Shown piece by piece: positions 44,529-56,115 of a stretch of 64,000 nt of DNA. The stretch spans positions 62,001 to 126,000 of the forward strand of contig MU385865.1 in NCBI GenBank assembly GCA_022497145.1, given 5' to 3'. Source of the DNA: Rostrohypoxylon terebratum (lineage: Eukaryota; Ascomycota; Sordariomycetes; Xylariales; Hypoxylaceae). Every line of letters starts with the position of its first letter. The stretch's first letter is position 1. The position numbers and the translations under genes are program-made. The notes under the pieces are model-generated. The model made no database searches, had not been told where the DNA came from, and was given only the letters and a program-made list of their open reading frames with translations.

Positions 44529-46749
44529 AATGAAATGGATGATGCGTGATGAGATGCTAAGATTTCGAGAGGAATGTTGGTGGGGTTTAATTTTTTTTCT
44601 CTCTTCTTCTTTGTACTGTTGCCTTTTAGGCGGTGACCACAAAAAAATCAGTTTGGGTGTCTGGTCGAGATATGTTCCGCCAACTATGGACCGTACAGGC
44701 AGTATGAACAGACGTCTTACTAGATGGGATGGGATAGCCTATCGATATTAGCGAATAGTGGCACCTGACACGCGTGTAAAAACACGGTCCAGGAATACAG
44801 GAAATCTATAATTAAAAACGAATGTCATTCAAAAAGGTTGCCAATCAAAACTTGCAGGTTCCGATTATGATGAAATTCGCGGATAGAAGAGGGGGATATT
44901 TGAATGAAGTGCAAAAGTTTCTAGAGGGTTTTTGACGCGACGGGACGTGTTAAAAAAAAAGGTGTAAAAAAGGTGCCGATACGTGACTGATTTTAGACAT
45001 GTAATGCACACAATTATACAATTGTGGATGGATTAAACCTTGGAACATTCAAGTTTATTCCCAATTTCCCAGTATTTGGTAAAACTATCGCAACGCTACT
45101 GCCGTAATCTACATACATATGTGAGTAAGAGAGTAAGGGGGAAGGTGCCACCTTAGCTTGGATGGGTAGAGAATATTAATCACGTCAACACTTGACGGTT
45201 TCAAGGTTGAGTTGTATCCGGCTCCGTAATTCCCGCTCACCTCCGAGAAAGAAAGAGCACCGGATATAAAGAAAAAGAGGATCGGGTCGAAGAAGATTCT
45301 TATAATTTCCTTGAGTCTTGGCAAACTGTCGTTAATCATCATATAGCGATCCACAAATTGAGGCTATTCCCAACGGCGTCGTTTCCTTCTAAACCTTTCT
45401 TTTGGAATTTCTGAGTTGGCGGGTGGCGATACGAGTCGTATTTATTCATGTTCTAGGCAGTCCAGATCATGATCAATAATCAATACCGTCTTTTAAAGCC
45501 CGCTCTTCTGCGTTAACAGGATGCATTAGTGGCGTGACCAGCCTGTACTAGTACCTGATATTAGATCTCCATACTCGATGAACTACCAATTGGAAGGTTC
45601 CTGTCTTAGGTGTGCATCTAAAGCATATTGTGGTTCTTTCGATGAATTCTTATGGTAAGCTTATTCAAGGTCGAGCTTTCCTGTGGCTTTTCTTCAGCTC
45701 TCTTTGGCTCGCTGTGGTTCGCTGTGGTTCCTTCTTTATGTGTGCACTCGTACAGCTATACAGATACAGTAATTGGCCGCGGAAGAACAGATCGCCCGAT
45801 TAATCGAACCAATGAAGATGGGCTGATGTTCAAGGTGAGCTTGGGTGAAGTTGGGCTAAAGATGGGTAGGATGGACAGGAACAGACGGGATAGGCTAAGC
45901 GGATTTGAAGGTGGATTGGATTGACAGTGGATTGAAATAATAGTGGATGGGGACTCAGGGTATTAGAGCAGGTAGAGATCGAGCTTTCGTGTTTTGCGGG
46001 TCTCAGCTGTCGTGCAGCAACCAGCATCCCTGTCGTCCCTTGACCAACCTTAGGGTAGCGCAGCCAACCTTGGCCAAACTTGGCCCTCTAGCCCTCTAGA
46101 GGGGAAAAAAAAAACAAGGGTGAGTCGCGACCAGGAGCAAATGAGCAAATGAGAAGTAAGGAAGGGAGCTGTGACCTGTGCGACTCTTTGCTTGGTTTCT
46201 TTGGTCTTTCTGGTCTTTCTGGTCCCTCTGGTCCCTCTTGCCTGGTCTCGCTGGCGGCCCCAGCTTTTGCCCGACCTGTTGTCCAACCTCATCTCTACCA
46301 TCTACCAACCTCCTCCACATCTAACCTCACTGTCCCATCTCTCCCCATCCGCCCATCTGCCATCTTCAAACCGACACGGATGAGCACCCAAGAGACCCGC
46401 AATTCCCTTTCCCGGTGACTTGTGACTGAGTTCCTCATCAAGCAATGTAAGCTACCTATCTTATTTTTTCTTTTCATCTATTGAATATCGTGTTCTTTTG
46501 TGCCCATAAGCACGTTTCATCTGCAAATTTCCTATCCAAAACAAGTTACCTCGGCCCCTGGTCAGCTCCAAGGTAAACAAATCAATTGACTCTGCCAAAG
46601 ACCCTCGTATCCGCCTTCAATGCTCGAAATCCTTCTCTCCGCCCACACTTCCATAACTGACGTTATTTCCTGCCTAGACTTTACCGACTAAGAGCACATC
46701 TGTCGTCGATTGAAAGAAAGAAAAAAAAAGGAATTAGGGGATCAACAAC
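44529..46749. other. Intergenic, 2.2 kb, no gene seen
   Basis: Divergent upstream region of the TAG-containing gene and the Mpv17-family gene. It holds a TGGTCTTTC/TGGTCCCTC tandem at 46193-46254 and several CT-rich leader-like stretches before 46750. Frames of 60-90 codons lack any recognisable feature. Confidence 0.5.
46193..46254 (+). repeat. TGGTCTTTC/TGGTCCCTC tandem repeat
   Basis: Degenerate 9-base repeats in the probable promoter or leader of the Mpv17-family gene. The pyrimidine-rich strand is the sense strand. Confidence 0.75.
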
Positions 46750-47778
46750 ATGTCGGTCAAGGTCGAGAGGGAGACGATCCGCCATGCGACCGAGTCCGTC
46801 CCCGGCGGCCACGGCCATGGCGAACGTGCTGCTCTCATCCATATGCCTCACATCCCTAAAGAACCTCTTCCTGGCACCACCGGAAGACATCCCATCTCTG
46901 AGGCAATCGGCACTGCGCTTACTGGAGGCGCGAGGAACGCTGGAACGCGAGGCTACCTGATGGTAAGTAATTGTCCTCGTCGTCGTTAATTTTTTTTTCG
47001 TGTTCTTTGAAGTTGTGCGACCCGCTGAAGTGCAATTGATTGACTCGTTATTTTTTTCGCAGGCGTACATCAACGAGCTTGAGAGAAATCCGCTGCGGAC
47101 AAAGATGCTCACAGCTGGAACTCTCTCCGGTCTCCAGGAGTTGCTCGCGTCATGGCTCGCTAAAGATCGCAACAAGCATGGCAACTATTTTACTGCTCGC
47201 GTCCCAAAGATGGCCGCCTATGGCGCCTTGGTCAGCGCGCCTTTAGGCCATTTTCTAATCTGGATACTCCAGAAGGCCTTCAAGGGTCGCACGAGTCTTC
47301 GCGCCAAGATTCTCCAGATCTTTGTCAGCAACCTGGTTGTAAGTGTAACTTCCTTTATCCCGATGCTTAACACGCTTTAATATTGACATGTACCTCGTAG
47401 GTTGCACCGATCCAGAACGTGGTTTACCTCGTCGCCATGGCCCTCATCGCCGGTGCCCGAACCTACCATCAAGTACGAGCAACGGTACGCGTCGGCTTCA
47501 TGAAAGTCATGAAGGTTTCTTGGATCACGTCGCCGCTCTGCCTCGCTTTCGCTCAGGCCTTCCTTCCCGAGGCTGCCTGGGTTCCCTTCTTCAACGTCGT
47601 CGCCTTCGTCATCGGTACATACATCAACACCATCACCAAGAAGAAGCGTCTCGCTGCTCTGCGCAAGAAGCACTTCGGTGACGGCCGCTCTGGCTCTGTA
47701 GCCGGCGGCAGACCCGGACCTCCTGGACCCGAATCCGAATACCCTCCCCCAGGTCTCGGGCCCAACCCGCAATACTAA
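46750..47778 (+). CDS. Mpv17/PMP22-family integral membrane protein
   Basis: Three exons (46750..46962, 47063..47338, 47401..47778) with GTAAGT donors and CGCAG/CGTAG acceptors give 288 residues. The N-terminal 50 residues are hydrophilic (GGHGHGERAALIHMPH). The family body has LERNPLRTKMLTAGTLSGLQELLA, APLGHFLIWILQKAF, APIQNVVYLVAMALIAGARTY, FMKVMKVSWITSPLCLAF and WVPFFNVVAFVIGTYINT, which give four hydrophobic segments. The C-terminus is basic (KKKRLAALRKKHFGDG), then Gly/Pro-rich. Relatives sit in peroxisomal or inner mitochondrial membranes and may form small-solute channels. The peroxisomal assignment is likely for this fungal subgroup but not shown by a visible targeting signal. It is convergent with the LPMO-like gene. 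Confidence 0.9.
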
Positions 47779-48287
47779 GCCTGGAATGAAATAATAGGAA
47801 CGGAATTTGGAGACGGGGACGGTGGCGGATCGTTACGTCGGACGGAATGTGAACGTTTAAATTTTTTTTGCGGATGGTGAACGGAGCCGGCTTTGCTCGA
47901 CTGAAAATCGGGCATGCTATTTCACATGATGTCGTATACAATGTAACGAGGTACACAGGTAGGCTTGGGGTTATCTTGGGACGATCCGTGATGTGTTAGG
48001 AGTATCCGCGCTTTATATAATTTGCTTTTCGTCCTGTTTTTCCGCAGCAGTACAATATTTCCTCAACTAAGTCGATAAACAAAAATACATTAAAATTAAA
48101 CACAGTCTTGTTTTCACTTTCTCATCGTGATGCTCGGAACGGCATGTATGAGGAATCGAGTTATATGTATCATAGTATTCTTCAAAAATGGCTGTACGAT
48201 ATAGATGTTGCTGAATGATAATGGAATATCCGAGACATATATTGAAATCTAACGCGCTATAGTACTCCCTGTATATTTCACGCACTC
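47779..48287. other. Intergenic between convergent genes
   Basis: 3' untranslated regions of the Mpv17-family and LPMO-like genes. AT-rich; no other gene seen. Confidence 0.6.
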
Positions 48288-48940
48288 CTACGCAACAGTG
48301 AAGTCGATGCAAGACTCGTAGGTCTGTCTCGCTCCGGTGCCATACCACCACCATTGGATGACCTAGACGCGTATCTGTTAGTACACCGCGCCCCGTCTCG
48401 GTTTCGGAGAGATTCATTAGAACTTACGCAAGCACCGGCCTCAGAGCACTGAGATCCAAGGTCGTCCGGAATGGTAACGTTGAATTTCGTCTGGTTGGCA
48501 GGAGTCGTGTGAGCGTAGAACTGGCGCTCATCGGCGTATCCGGAGGGCCAGCTCAGCAGGGGCGAGCCGATGATGGTATCGGTCTTGGTGTCGACGATGG
48601 ACACGTTAGCGGACCCGACGTGCGGGATCGTGAGCTGGACTTCGATGGGTACGCTCTGGCCGGCGGTGTAGGTCTGCACGTTGGCCGTGTTGTCGCCGAA
48701 CTGCAGGCCCTTGCACAGCCACACGTTGCACTCGTCGGCCTTGTAGTCCGGGTCCGCCGCCGCGAGCTCGGGGAGCCCTTCCACGTGCGACGTCTTGTCG
48801 TTCTTCACGTTGTTGACGACGGACTTTCCGCACGCAGCCACAGACGCGTCGCCTGGGCCGCGCGGGGTGGGGGATATGATGAGACCGTGTGCCGAGACGG
48901 TGGCAGCGAAAGCCGCGAGGGAAAGAATCTGGGGAAGCAT
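48288..48940 (-). CDS. Secreted LPMO-like / chitin-binding type-4-like protein
   Basis: Exons 48940..48428 and 48362..48288 around a 65-base intron (GTAAGT, CTAG) give 195 residues. A signal peptide (MLPQILSLAAFAATVSA) ends just before His18-Gly, so the mature protein would start with His, as copper-dependent polysaccharide monooxygenases do. Further features: SPTPRGPGDASVAACGK, CNVWLCKG, YTAGQSVPIEVQL, PHVGSANVSIVDTKTDTIIG (a possible second copper His), FNVTIPDDLGSQCSEAGAC, and after the intron VIQWWWYGTGARQTYESCIDFTVA. Even Cys count and size suit a small beta-sandwich. Fungal relatives are annotated as chitin-binding type-4 proteins. Whether it is a true LPMO or a copper-binding LPMO-like protein (as in the X325 group) cannot be settled here. 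Only splicing supplies the terminal WWW/Cys block. Confidence 0.82.
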
Positions 48941-50471
48941 TTTGACGGTGCCGAACTGAAGCTAAGATATCACTTGACGTTGCACAACGTATTTTAGTGT
49001 CTCAAGATTCGGTCAATTGCTGAAGCTTTTCTATTCAGATCGCGTCTTTCATGTGATAGCTAAGCTGGGCGGAGAAGCTCTTTTGTAGGTATCCCTTTGC
49101 TTCTAATTCCAAATACCCCCACCTAGAACCTTGTTTTCCCCAAGATATTTAATCAAATTTTAAGCCCGAGGAGCTTTTTTTTCGCCCGTGAGACAATATA
49201 TTCAAAGGGAGGCCCTGTCGTGGGGTTTGTGGATATCTGCAAACCGTATCGCCGGCAAAATAAGGGCTTCGTCGTAGTGGCGCGCGGGTAAAAAGAAGGA
49301 TGTGCAAAGCGAAGAGCCCAGATGTCCTAATCCATCAATCTCGGGACTTGCTGCGCCTATTGAGGCATCAGGTCCCTGCATGGAATTATAAGACTCTCGC
49401 GGAAGGTCCTGTTTCCGGCGGGAGATGATCCACGCGAGACAAAGTCGAGATCTAGCCTAGCCAATGGCGCGGAGACATTCCTAGTATTCGGGCTAGACGT
49501 AATATATCAGAATGTTCTGTTGAGCTTAATCTTCGGTAGCACGTAATGGCCGAGTAGCCTCAAGGACCCTCTTTCCTATATATAGTGCTGTATGTAGATG
49601 TCAGCCAAGGGTTAACGACCTTCCTTTGTTCTGGATTATTAGAAATAACCATGGTGGGATACCCTTGTGAGATCCCATCGACAATGGTTCTCTGCATGAA
49701 GACCTTTTCTCCTGTTGGAGATATCGAGACATCAAGGTAAAGCTAATTTAGCTCCCATAGGTATATGTCGGTCCACAGAACGGAGAAATGACTCCCCTTC
49801 TAAGTACGGAAACTTCTGCGAGGCATTGTCCTTCCCAGCTAACTTCTATGATCTCACGACTATATGAAGTCGTCTTTCGGTGCGGTGTGCCGTTCAAGAG
49901 GAAGATACAGGCTGATAAGACATCCTAGGACTTGGTATTCGAGTGACTCGAGGTGGACTCGGAGATGAGTTGTGGTGTCATCTCACTGCTCGAGTACTGC
50001 TGGCGTACACACTCGTAATTGGTTTAATATCACAGCCAAAACATAGCTCTTTGTCGGGCATCTTGAGCAATTCAAGTTGATGAACAATAAAAGAAAGAAG
50101 AGAAGCTCTTGAGATATAAATATGAAGTGAAGTTGAAGAAAGTTTATAGATTTAGTAATCACATTACACCCTGTTACTCCAACCTTAACCTTAATGCAAT
50201 AGGTAACCTTGGAACCCTCATCACTAGTAAGCTTCAACTATCCCGTCCCGTCACCAGTAAATTGTAACCAATGGTCACACAAGCACCAGTAAGCAAAACT
50301 CGCCAGCTCGCACAAGTTTGGGCTCGGCATTAAAAATCGCACCTTTGCAATTGGTCGGCGCGTTACTAATCCACGGCTATCGGTTATCGTTCACTTTGAT
50401 CATACAGGCAATTTCTAACAAAATCCCGCCGTTTTTTCGCCGGCCCCATTGTATTGTACGCCGAGTACGGC
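48941..50471. other. Intergenic, 1.5 kb, no gene seen
   Basis: Upstream of the LPMO-like gene and left of the TIR element. A short TATATATAG occurs near 49578. No convincing frame. Confidence 0.5.
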
Positions 50472-51549
50472 GGCCTGTTCGTACATCTTTGCCAAAAAGT
50501 TTTTTTTCTTAAAACTTAACCCAAAGGGGTATATAAGGTGGATCAACACCTCTGATGATTAATTTAGCGTTGATATCTTAGTACTTCGCATTTATAATTT
50601 TGATTTATAGATCGATAGCTTGTAAATAAGGGACCTTGAAGGTCAACAAGTAGGCCAACAAGTAGATTAATAGGTATATCAACAGGTAGATCAACAGGTA
50701 GGTCAACAGGTAGTTGAACAGGTAGGTCAATAGGTAGGTCAATAGGTAGTTCAACAGGTAGGTCAATAGGTAGCTTTAGGTCAATAGGTGGCCCTAGGTC
50801 AACAGGTTGGTTGGTTGGTTGGTTGATACCTAGGTCCTAGGTAGGTAGGTCTGTAATTACGTCAGTAGGTCAAACAGTAGGTTGTCTTATACGTACTTTG
50901 TAAGTTGTATTGTAGGTTGTATTGTAGGTTGTTTTGTACGTTGATCTGTAGGTCGTTTTGTCGGTAGGTAGGTAAAGGCTTGTGAGTTGATTGATTGATT
51001 GATTGGTTGGTTGGTTGGTTGGTTGGTTGGTATACTTATAAAGTGGGTCAGTCAGTATCTTAGTTGTAAATTTGAAGCTATTCCCAACTTTTACAACTTC
51101 GAATTTTATAAGAACGCTACCTACCCAGTAATTTATTAAAATACTTAGGTATTTAAATTCCATTTTGCGCATTGTTGAATTCAATTAATAATTATTTAAG
51201 TAGTTTATCAGATCTCGATTCAATCGTAAAACATTATTAGTACTGGCTAATAAAGCTACATAAGTCCTAAGACTTAAGTCTTCAGTCTTGGTATCATGCG
51301 AAGCGACAATAGATACATATGTCTAGACTTAGATTTATATATAAATATATGTACCACCTGTCCAACCTACCAACCTACAAACTAACCTATAAACCTATAA
51401 ACCAACCTACAAACCTACAAACCTACCTACCAGCAGACCTATATTTACGTACTCGTCTAACGATTTCCTAAAATTACTTCCAGATTAGGAGTAGTCAAAT
51501 CTCTTTTATCGGCCTTGAGTTTTTTTTGGCAAAGATGTACGAACAGGCC
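50472..51549. mobile_element. Non-autonomous TIR element filled with AGGT/GGTT repeats
   Basis: A perfect 27-base inverted repeat bounds the region: 50472-50498 (starts GGCCTGTTCGTAC) and 51523-51549 (ends GTACGAACAGGCC). Similarity continues outward for about 10-14 bases with mostly C/T and A/G differences. Inside are dozens of AGGTAGGTCAACAGGT-type units (about 50640-50800), GGTT and GATT runs (50805, 50988-51032), and (CCTACAAAC)n in the opposite sense near 51360-51430. No transposase frame is present, so it would be non-autonomous. I could not define a target-site duplication. The right end lies about 130 bases before the ISA2 start codon, so it is part of that promoter region. Confidence 0.68.
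50640..51032 (+). repeat. Degenerate AGGTCAACAGGT / GGTT / GATT tandem array
   Basis: Interior of the TIR element. Units such as AGGTAGGTCAATAGGTAG and ACAGGTAGATCA repeat with variation, then pure (GGTT)n and (GATT)n blocks. Reading frames through it (for example a Thr/Asn/Gln/Pro-rich one on the minus strand) are repeat artefacts. Confidence 0.9.
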
Positions 51550-51678
51550 ACCACACCGAGCTAAGTTAGCTTGACATCATCCCACTCCAATTTTTTTTTA
51601 TAATTTCTGCTTAGAAACGCTTTTCTTTTAGCACCGATCAACGCAGCATACCTCTCTCCCTCCCCCGCTCCGCCCGAA

Positions 51679-52692
51679 ATGCAGCCTCCTCTTCCTATGC
51701 GCTGTGTGCGCACCTCGTCGCTCGCCAAAGTATTTGTGCGGCTAATGAACGCATCCTCGCCGCCGGTAACATCTAGCAATAGCTCAATACTCGAGCTCCT
51801 GCTGCCGCCGCGGACCCGAGCTTTTCACTTAGCCGCCACCTCCTCATCCGCACCTCGGTATGCACGACAGACACACCCGAGCGCCCTCCGTACCCGAAGC
51901 GGTCGAGCAATCCGCTCTCGGACCAACAGCCATGCAAATATTGGTTCGCGGCGACAGTTTAGCGCTACGGCGCTCATGCGCAAGACCCAGGTCGTGTATA
52001 ACCCGCGGAAGGACGAGGACGGGAACGACATGACACTGGAGATTACACCGCGCGCCGCCCACGTAAGCCCTCCCTACCTCCCAAATACTCTATCTTACTC
52101 CCGGTATATCTAACCCTCGTGACAGAGACTTTCCAAGATCATGGATAGCGACAAGAACCCCAACCTCGCGCTGCGCATCTCCGTCGAGTCTGGCGGGTGT
52201 CACGGATTCCAGTACTTAATGTCCCTGACAACCCTACCACCAACCCTCTCCTCCGCCTCCGCTCCGAGCCCTACATCATCCGGCCCATCTCATCTGCCAC
52301 CGGAAACATCCACGAGTCCACCTACCCCAGCAAACGCCTCCTCCGGGCCCACAACCGCCTCAATCGCCCCCTCAACAACGACCAGCGCCTCGCCCTCAGC
52401 CCCCAGCATCGGCGAAGACGACACGATCTTCGAGTTCGTGCAAGAAGACAGCCCCGACAGCGCCTCACCTCTCCCCACCTCCACCTCCACCCCGACCTCC
52501 ACCGCCGCCTCAGCGCAAACCTCTTCCCCCCCAACCCCGAAAGTGATCCTCGACACCCCGAGCCTGTCCCTGCTCAAGGGCAGCAAGGTCGACTACACGA
52601 TGGAGCTGATCGGCAGCCAGTTCAAGATCGTCGACAACCCCGCCGCCACCAGCAGCTGCGGCTGCGGCACCAGCTTCGACATCAAGTTCTGA
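51679..52692 (+). CDS. isa2: Mitochondrial iron-sulfur cluster assembly protein Isa2-like
   Basis: A-type Fe-S scaffold/carrier needed, with Isa1 and Iba57, for mitochondrial [4Fe-4S] proteins. Exons 51679..52062 and 52126..52692 flank a 63-base intron (GTAAGC...GACAG) and give 316 residues, well above the usual 180-220. The N-terminus is a long Arg/Ser-rich presequence (to about residue 105, with [13 protein letters not shown]). The A-type cysteines are present: Cys153 in [14 protein letters not shown], and Cys306/Cys308 in [37 protein letters not shown] is canonical Isa2. Between the first Cys and that block, two Ser/Thr/Pro-rich low-complexity stretches (about 163-223 and 238-264) flank the conserved DTIFEF. 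No clean splice pair removes them, so they appear to be true insertions in the core fold. Confidence 0.92.
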
Positions 52693-53351
52693 GCTCGGTT
52701 CTGCTCGGGCCAATTGGTACTTGCGTGTATACCTCCACGCTTTGTACCTACTATACCCTCTACACTCTACGACCTATCAGAATTAGGGGTCCTGTACATA
52801 ACCTACCTATACATATACTCCATCAAGAGAACTTGGCGTAGAAAGCATACCTGAGAAACGTAGCTGCCGCGATCAGCTTGGAAGAATCCGTGAGATGCAT
52901 TTTCATTGGAACCAGCTGTACCCTATGGGCGAGCTGCGACATTGTAACTAAAGGGCATCATGGCGGCTTGGAGTGGATGAGTCGGGGAGACTCTAGGCAG
53001 AGTTATTTACCTCTATATTGAAGAAAGAATTCTCCGCCCAATTTAACTTCTCATTAGTGAATGCACATTACTTTTAAGCTGAGCAGTGATTTGTATGCTT
53101 TTCAACCATGACAATAATTCGTCGAGCACTTGAAATGGCCATTATTGTCCACTAATTGAGGGCGGCCGATCCGTTCACAAATACATTAGCACATATCGCA
53201 AGTCACTCGAACTGAAGACGCAAAATATGGGGTTGCCATGATCATCAATATCTCAATTCATTGCTCGCATCCGAAGCTTTTATGAACGCCGTGACCCATG
53301 CTCAAAGACAAACCCCCATGAAACCAGACCCATTAACCCATTTCCGTTAAC
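52693..53351. other. Intergenic between convergent genes
   Basis: 3' regions of ISA2 and uL30. No other gene seen. Confidence 0.6.
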
Positions 53352-54909
53352 TTAGTTCATTTGTCGGATGAGGGCGTTGATCTTGTCCTCTCGATTACCC
53401 AGGTCGCCACCCTCGATGAAGTGCTTGAACTTGCGGGGTCGGAAACCGCCGTTGGGGTTGCTGAGCTTGAAGGGCCAGAGGAAGTTGGAGGCCTGCTTGA
53501 AGTTGGGGCCGACGGTGAAGATTTCGTGGACGAGATCCTCGATGCAGACAATGCCATACTTGCCGAGGTTCTCCTCGATGATGGCGTTGTCGGTCAAGGG
53601 GATGCGCTGCTTGTCGACCTTGCCGTATCCGCGCTTGTAGATGAGCTCCTTGACGCTCTTTAGGTTGGGGTAACCGTAGGCAACCCACGGTTCGACGATC
53701 TTGATCATCTCAGCGGTGGCCTTGGTGACACGGACGAAGACACCGTTGTTGATCTGGAGAAGACGGAGAAGCTGGAGGATCTTGCGGGGCTTGGGAGCAA
53801 TCTTGTTGATACTAATTATTCGTTAGTCACGGTTTACTAGAAAGATGATGGTAACATACCCCTTGATACGGATGATGAAGATCAACTTCTCCTCAGCAGG
53901 GACGTGGAAGCTGCCCTCCTGCTTGGCGAGGCGGTTGAGGCGAACCTTCTCGCGCTCAGCATCGCGGTACTCCTTGACGTACTTCTCAGCACGCTTGAAG
54001 ATGACGGCACGCTTCTCCTTGTTGATCTAGACAGCGATGTCAGTTTAAGATTCAAATAACAGAACTCATGACAAATGCGTATTTCTCCGTCGATCAGACC
54101 CGAAAGATGGTTAATTTGCAACAACATTGACCTTGGTCTAGCCGCAAAAGGTTTTGTGCATCACGTCGTCGCCTCCTCTTCAAGTAGATAAAGATGAACT
54201 TACCTTCTTGCGCTTCTCGATCTCGGCGGTGCGCTCAGCGCGAGCCTTCTCCTGGCTCTTGCGCTTCTTGAGGAGGGTCTCGGGGACGAGGACCTGGTCC
54301 TTGGTGGGAACGGTACTATAGTTAAAATCAGATCAGTACGCAGTCCACAATCACACATAAATGCATGAATAATAGAGCGCCGGTTGGAGAATTGCCGACT
54401 GAACGCGACATTCTCAGCGGTAGCTAACTCGGAGGGAAATATTTAATCGGTGAGATGCTTAGAAGCTAGTCGTGACCTCTTTCGAGGACGACAGCTTCTG
54501 CAGCATTCCCTCTCATCCGACAACGCCTTAGACATAATGTCCAGGAAATATGCTCGCTTTATATCAGCACTACTTGAAACCATTCCTGGTAAGTATGCTG
54601 ATAGAGAAAGCGGCAAATGAATTTAAGAGAGAAGAGCGATGTCTTCATCTCCAACGCCCCAGAACGACATCTCTCAACATTCAAGCTGTATTTCAAACCT
54701 GAGACGTTGAGGGAGAAGTCCAGGATATATCGAACTGAGTTGCAAAAGTCTCGTTACACCATTTTGAGGCGGTCACGAGAGCGATGCAATCCAGCCGAGA
54801 GGACCACGACAATCTACAAAATACATAGAACCGGATATCGATATTCTCGACATGCTCTTTCAATAGAGGAAGAAAACTAGGGAGGAATATCATACGTGGA
54901 AGCAGCCAT
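53352..54909 (-). CDS. rpl7: 60S ribosomal protein uL30 (L7)
   Basis: Large-subunit ribosomal protein. Four exons: 54909..54896 (only 14 bases, MAAS plus two bases), 54315..54204, 54026..53860 and 53811..53352. They give 250 residues, the normal eukaryotic length. Joined N-terminus: [20 protein letters not shown], then [20 protein letters not shown]. The core has [56 protein letters not shown] and the C-terminal [19 protein letters not shown]. The first intron is unusually long (580 bases) and intron 2 (177 bases) contains a probable box C/D snoRNA, described separately. Without the tiny first exon the start would be misplaced. It is divergent from uS11 over 397 bases, which suggests shared control of two ribosomal proteins. 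Confidence 0.96.
54090..54168 (-). ncRNA. Probable box C/D snoRNA in uL30 intron 2
   Basis: On the gene strand, a C-box-like GTGATGC (54164..54158; consensus RTGATGA) is followed about 60 bases later by D box CTGA (54097..54094), with a short possible closing stem. Directly upstream of the D box the RNA is complementary to LSU rRNA: the opposite strand reads GACCCGAAAGATGGT (54097-54111), identical to the conserved 25S/28S sequence. The D-box-plus-five rule points to the G of CCCGAAAG, which I believe is G805 in yeast numbering. In yeast, introns of the RPL7 genes host snR39/snR59, which guide the adjacent A807. The weak C box is the main doubt. Confidence 0.72.
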
Positions 54910-55306
54910 TGTTGTCGAATTGGGCGATGGCTTAAAGATCGTGGGTTGTCGACGGGTTGGTTGTTGGAATGAAGAAATAAGAAATTAGAAAAAAAGCCAG
55001 AGAAATTTCATTCAATAGAGTTCGGGTGTGGGAACATTTTAGTTTGTCCAACCCGAATAGGAATAGCGCTAGTTAGCACAGGCAGCAAGCGAGAATTGGG
55101 TATGGTGTTAGGGTTAACCCACTTTAAAAGTTTCTGCCGCCGGTCACCGCTGCCCTCTCCAATTCTCCCACACGAAAAGAAACCCCGACGAATTTTGTCA
55201 TCGCCTTTTTTTTCCCTCTGAAAAAACTCGCGGTCAAGCATCCAAGAATCAACCAACCGTCAACTTTTCCCAACACCACAAGTAAAGAAGAAAAGATATT
55301 TCCACA
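54910..55306. promoter_or_regulatory. Divergent promoter of uL30 and uS11
   Basis: A 397-base region between two ribosomal protein genes. It contains a telobox palindrome (55108-55120) roughly midway, plus pyrimidine-rich leader-like sequence before each ATG. Coordinate expression of both genes from this region is a reasonable inference. Confidence 0.7.
55108..55120. promoter_or_regulatory. Telobox palindrome TTAGGGTTAACCC
   Basis: TTAGGG (the telomere-repeat motif bound by Tbf1/TRF-like factors) overlaps the palindrome GGGTTAACCC. TTAGGG boxes are known in ribosomal protein promoters of several yeasts and other fungi. Its position between two divergent ribosomal protein genes fits a shared activator site. 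Confidence 0.6.

Positions 55307-56115
<809 letters not shown>

Noticed and set aside
50640..51032. Repeat array considered as a possible CRISPR-like or coding repeat
   Set aside because: Units are 4-18 bases and degenerate without spacers, the host is a eukaryote, and the array sits inside a TIR-bounded element. The Thr/Asn/Pro/Gln-rich frame through it comes from the repeat.
53361..53663. Plus-strand frame over the last uL30 exon (Leu/Val/Asp-rich)
   Set aside because: Exact antisense of a ribosomal protein exon with strong codon bias, a common source of long shadow frames.
54316..54895. Second snoRNA in the long first intron of uL30
   Set aside because: A weak AGATGAA/CTGA pair about 80 bases apart is present, but the sequence next to the D box has no match I can place in rRNA.
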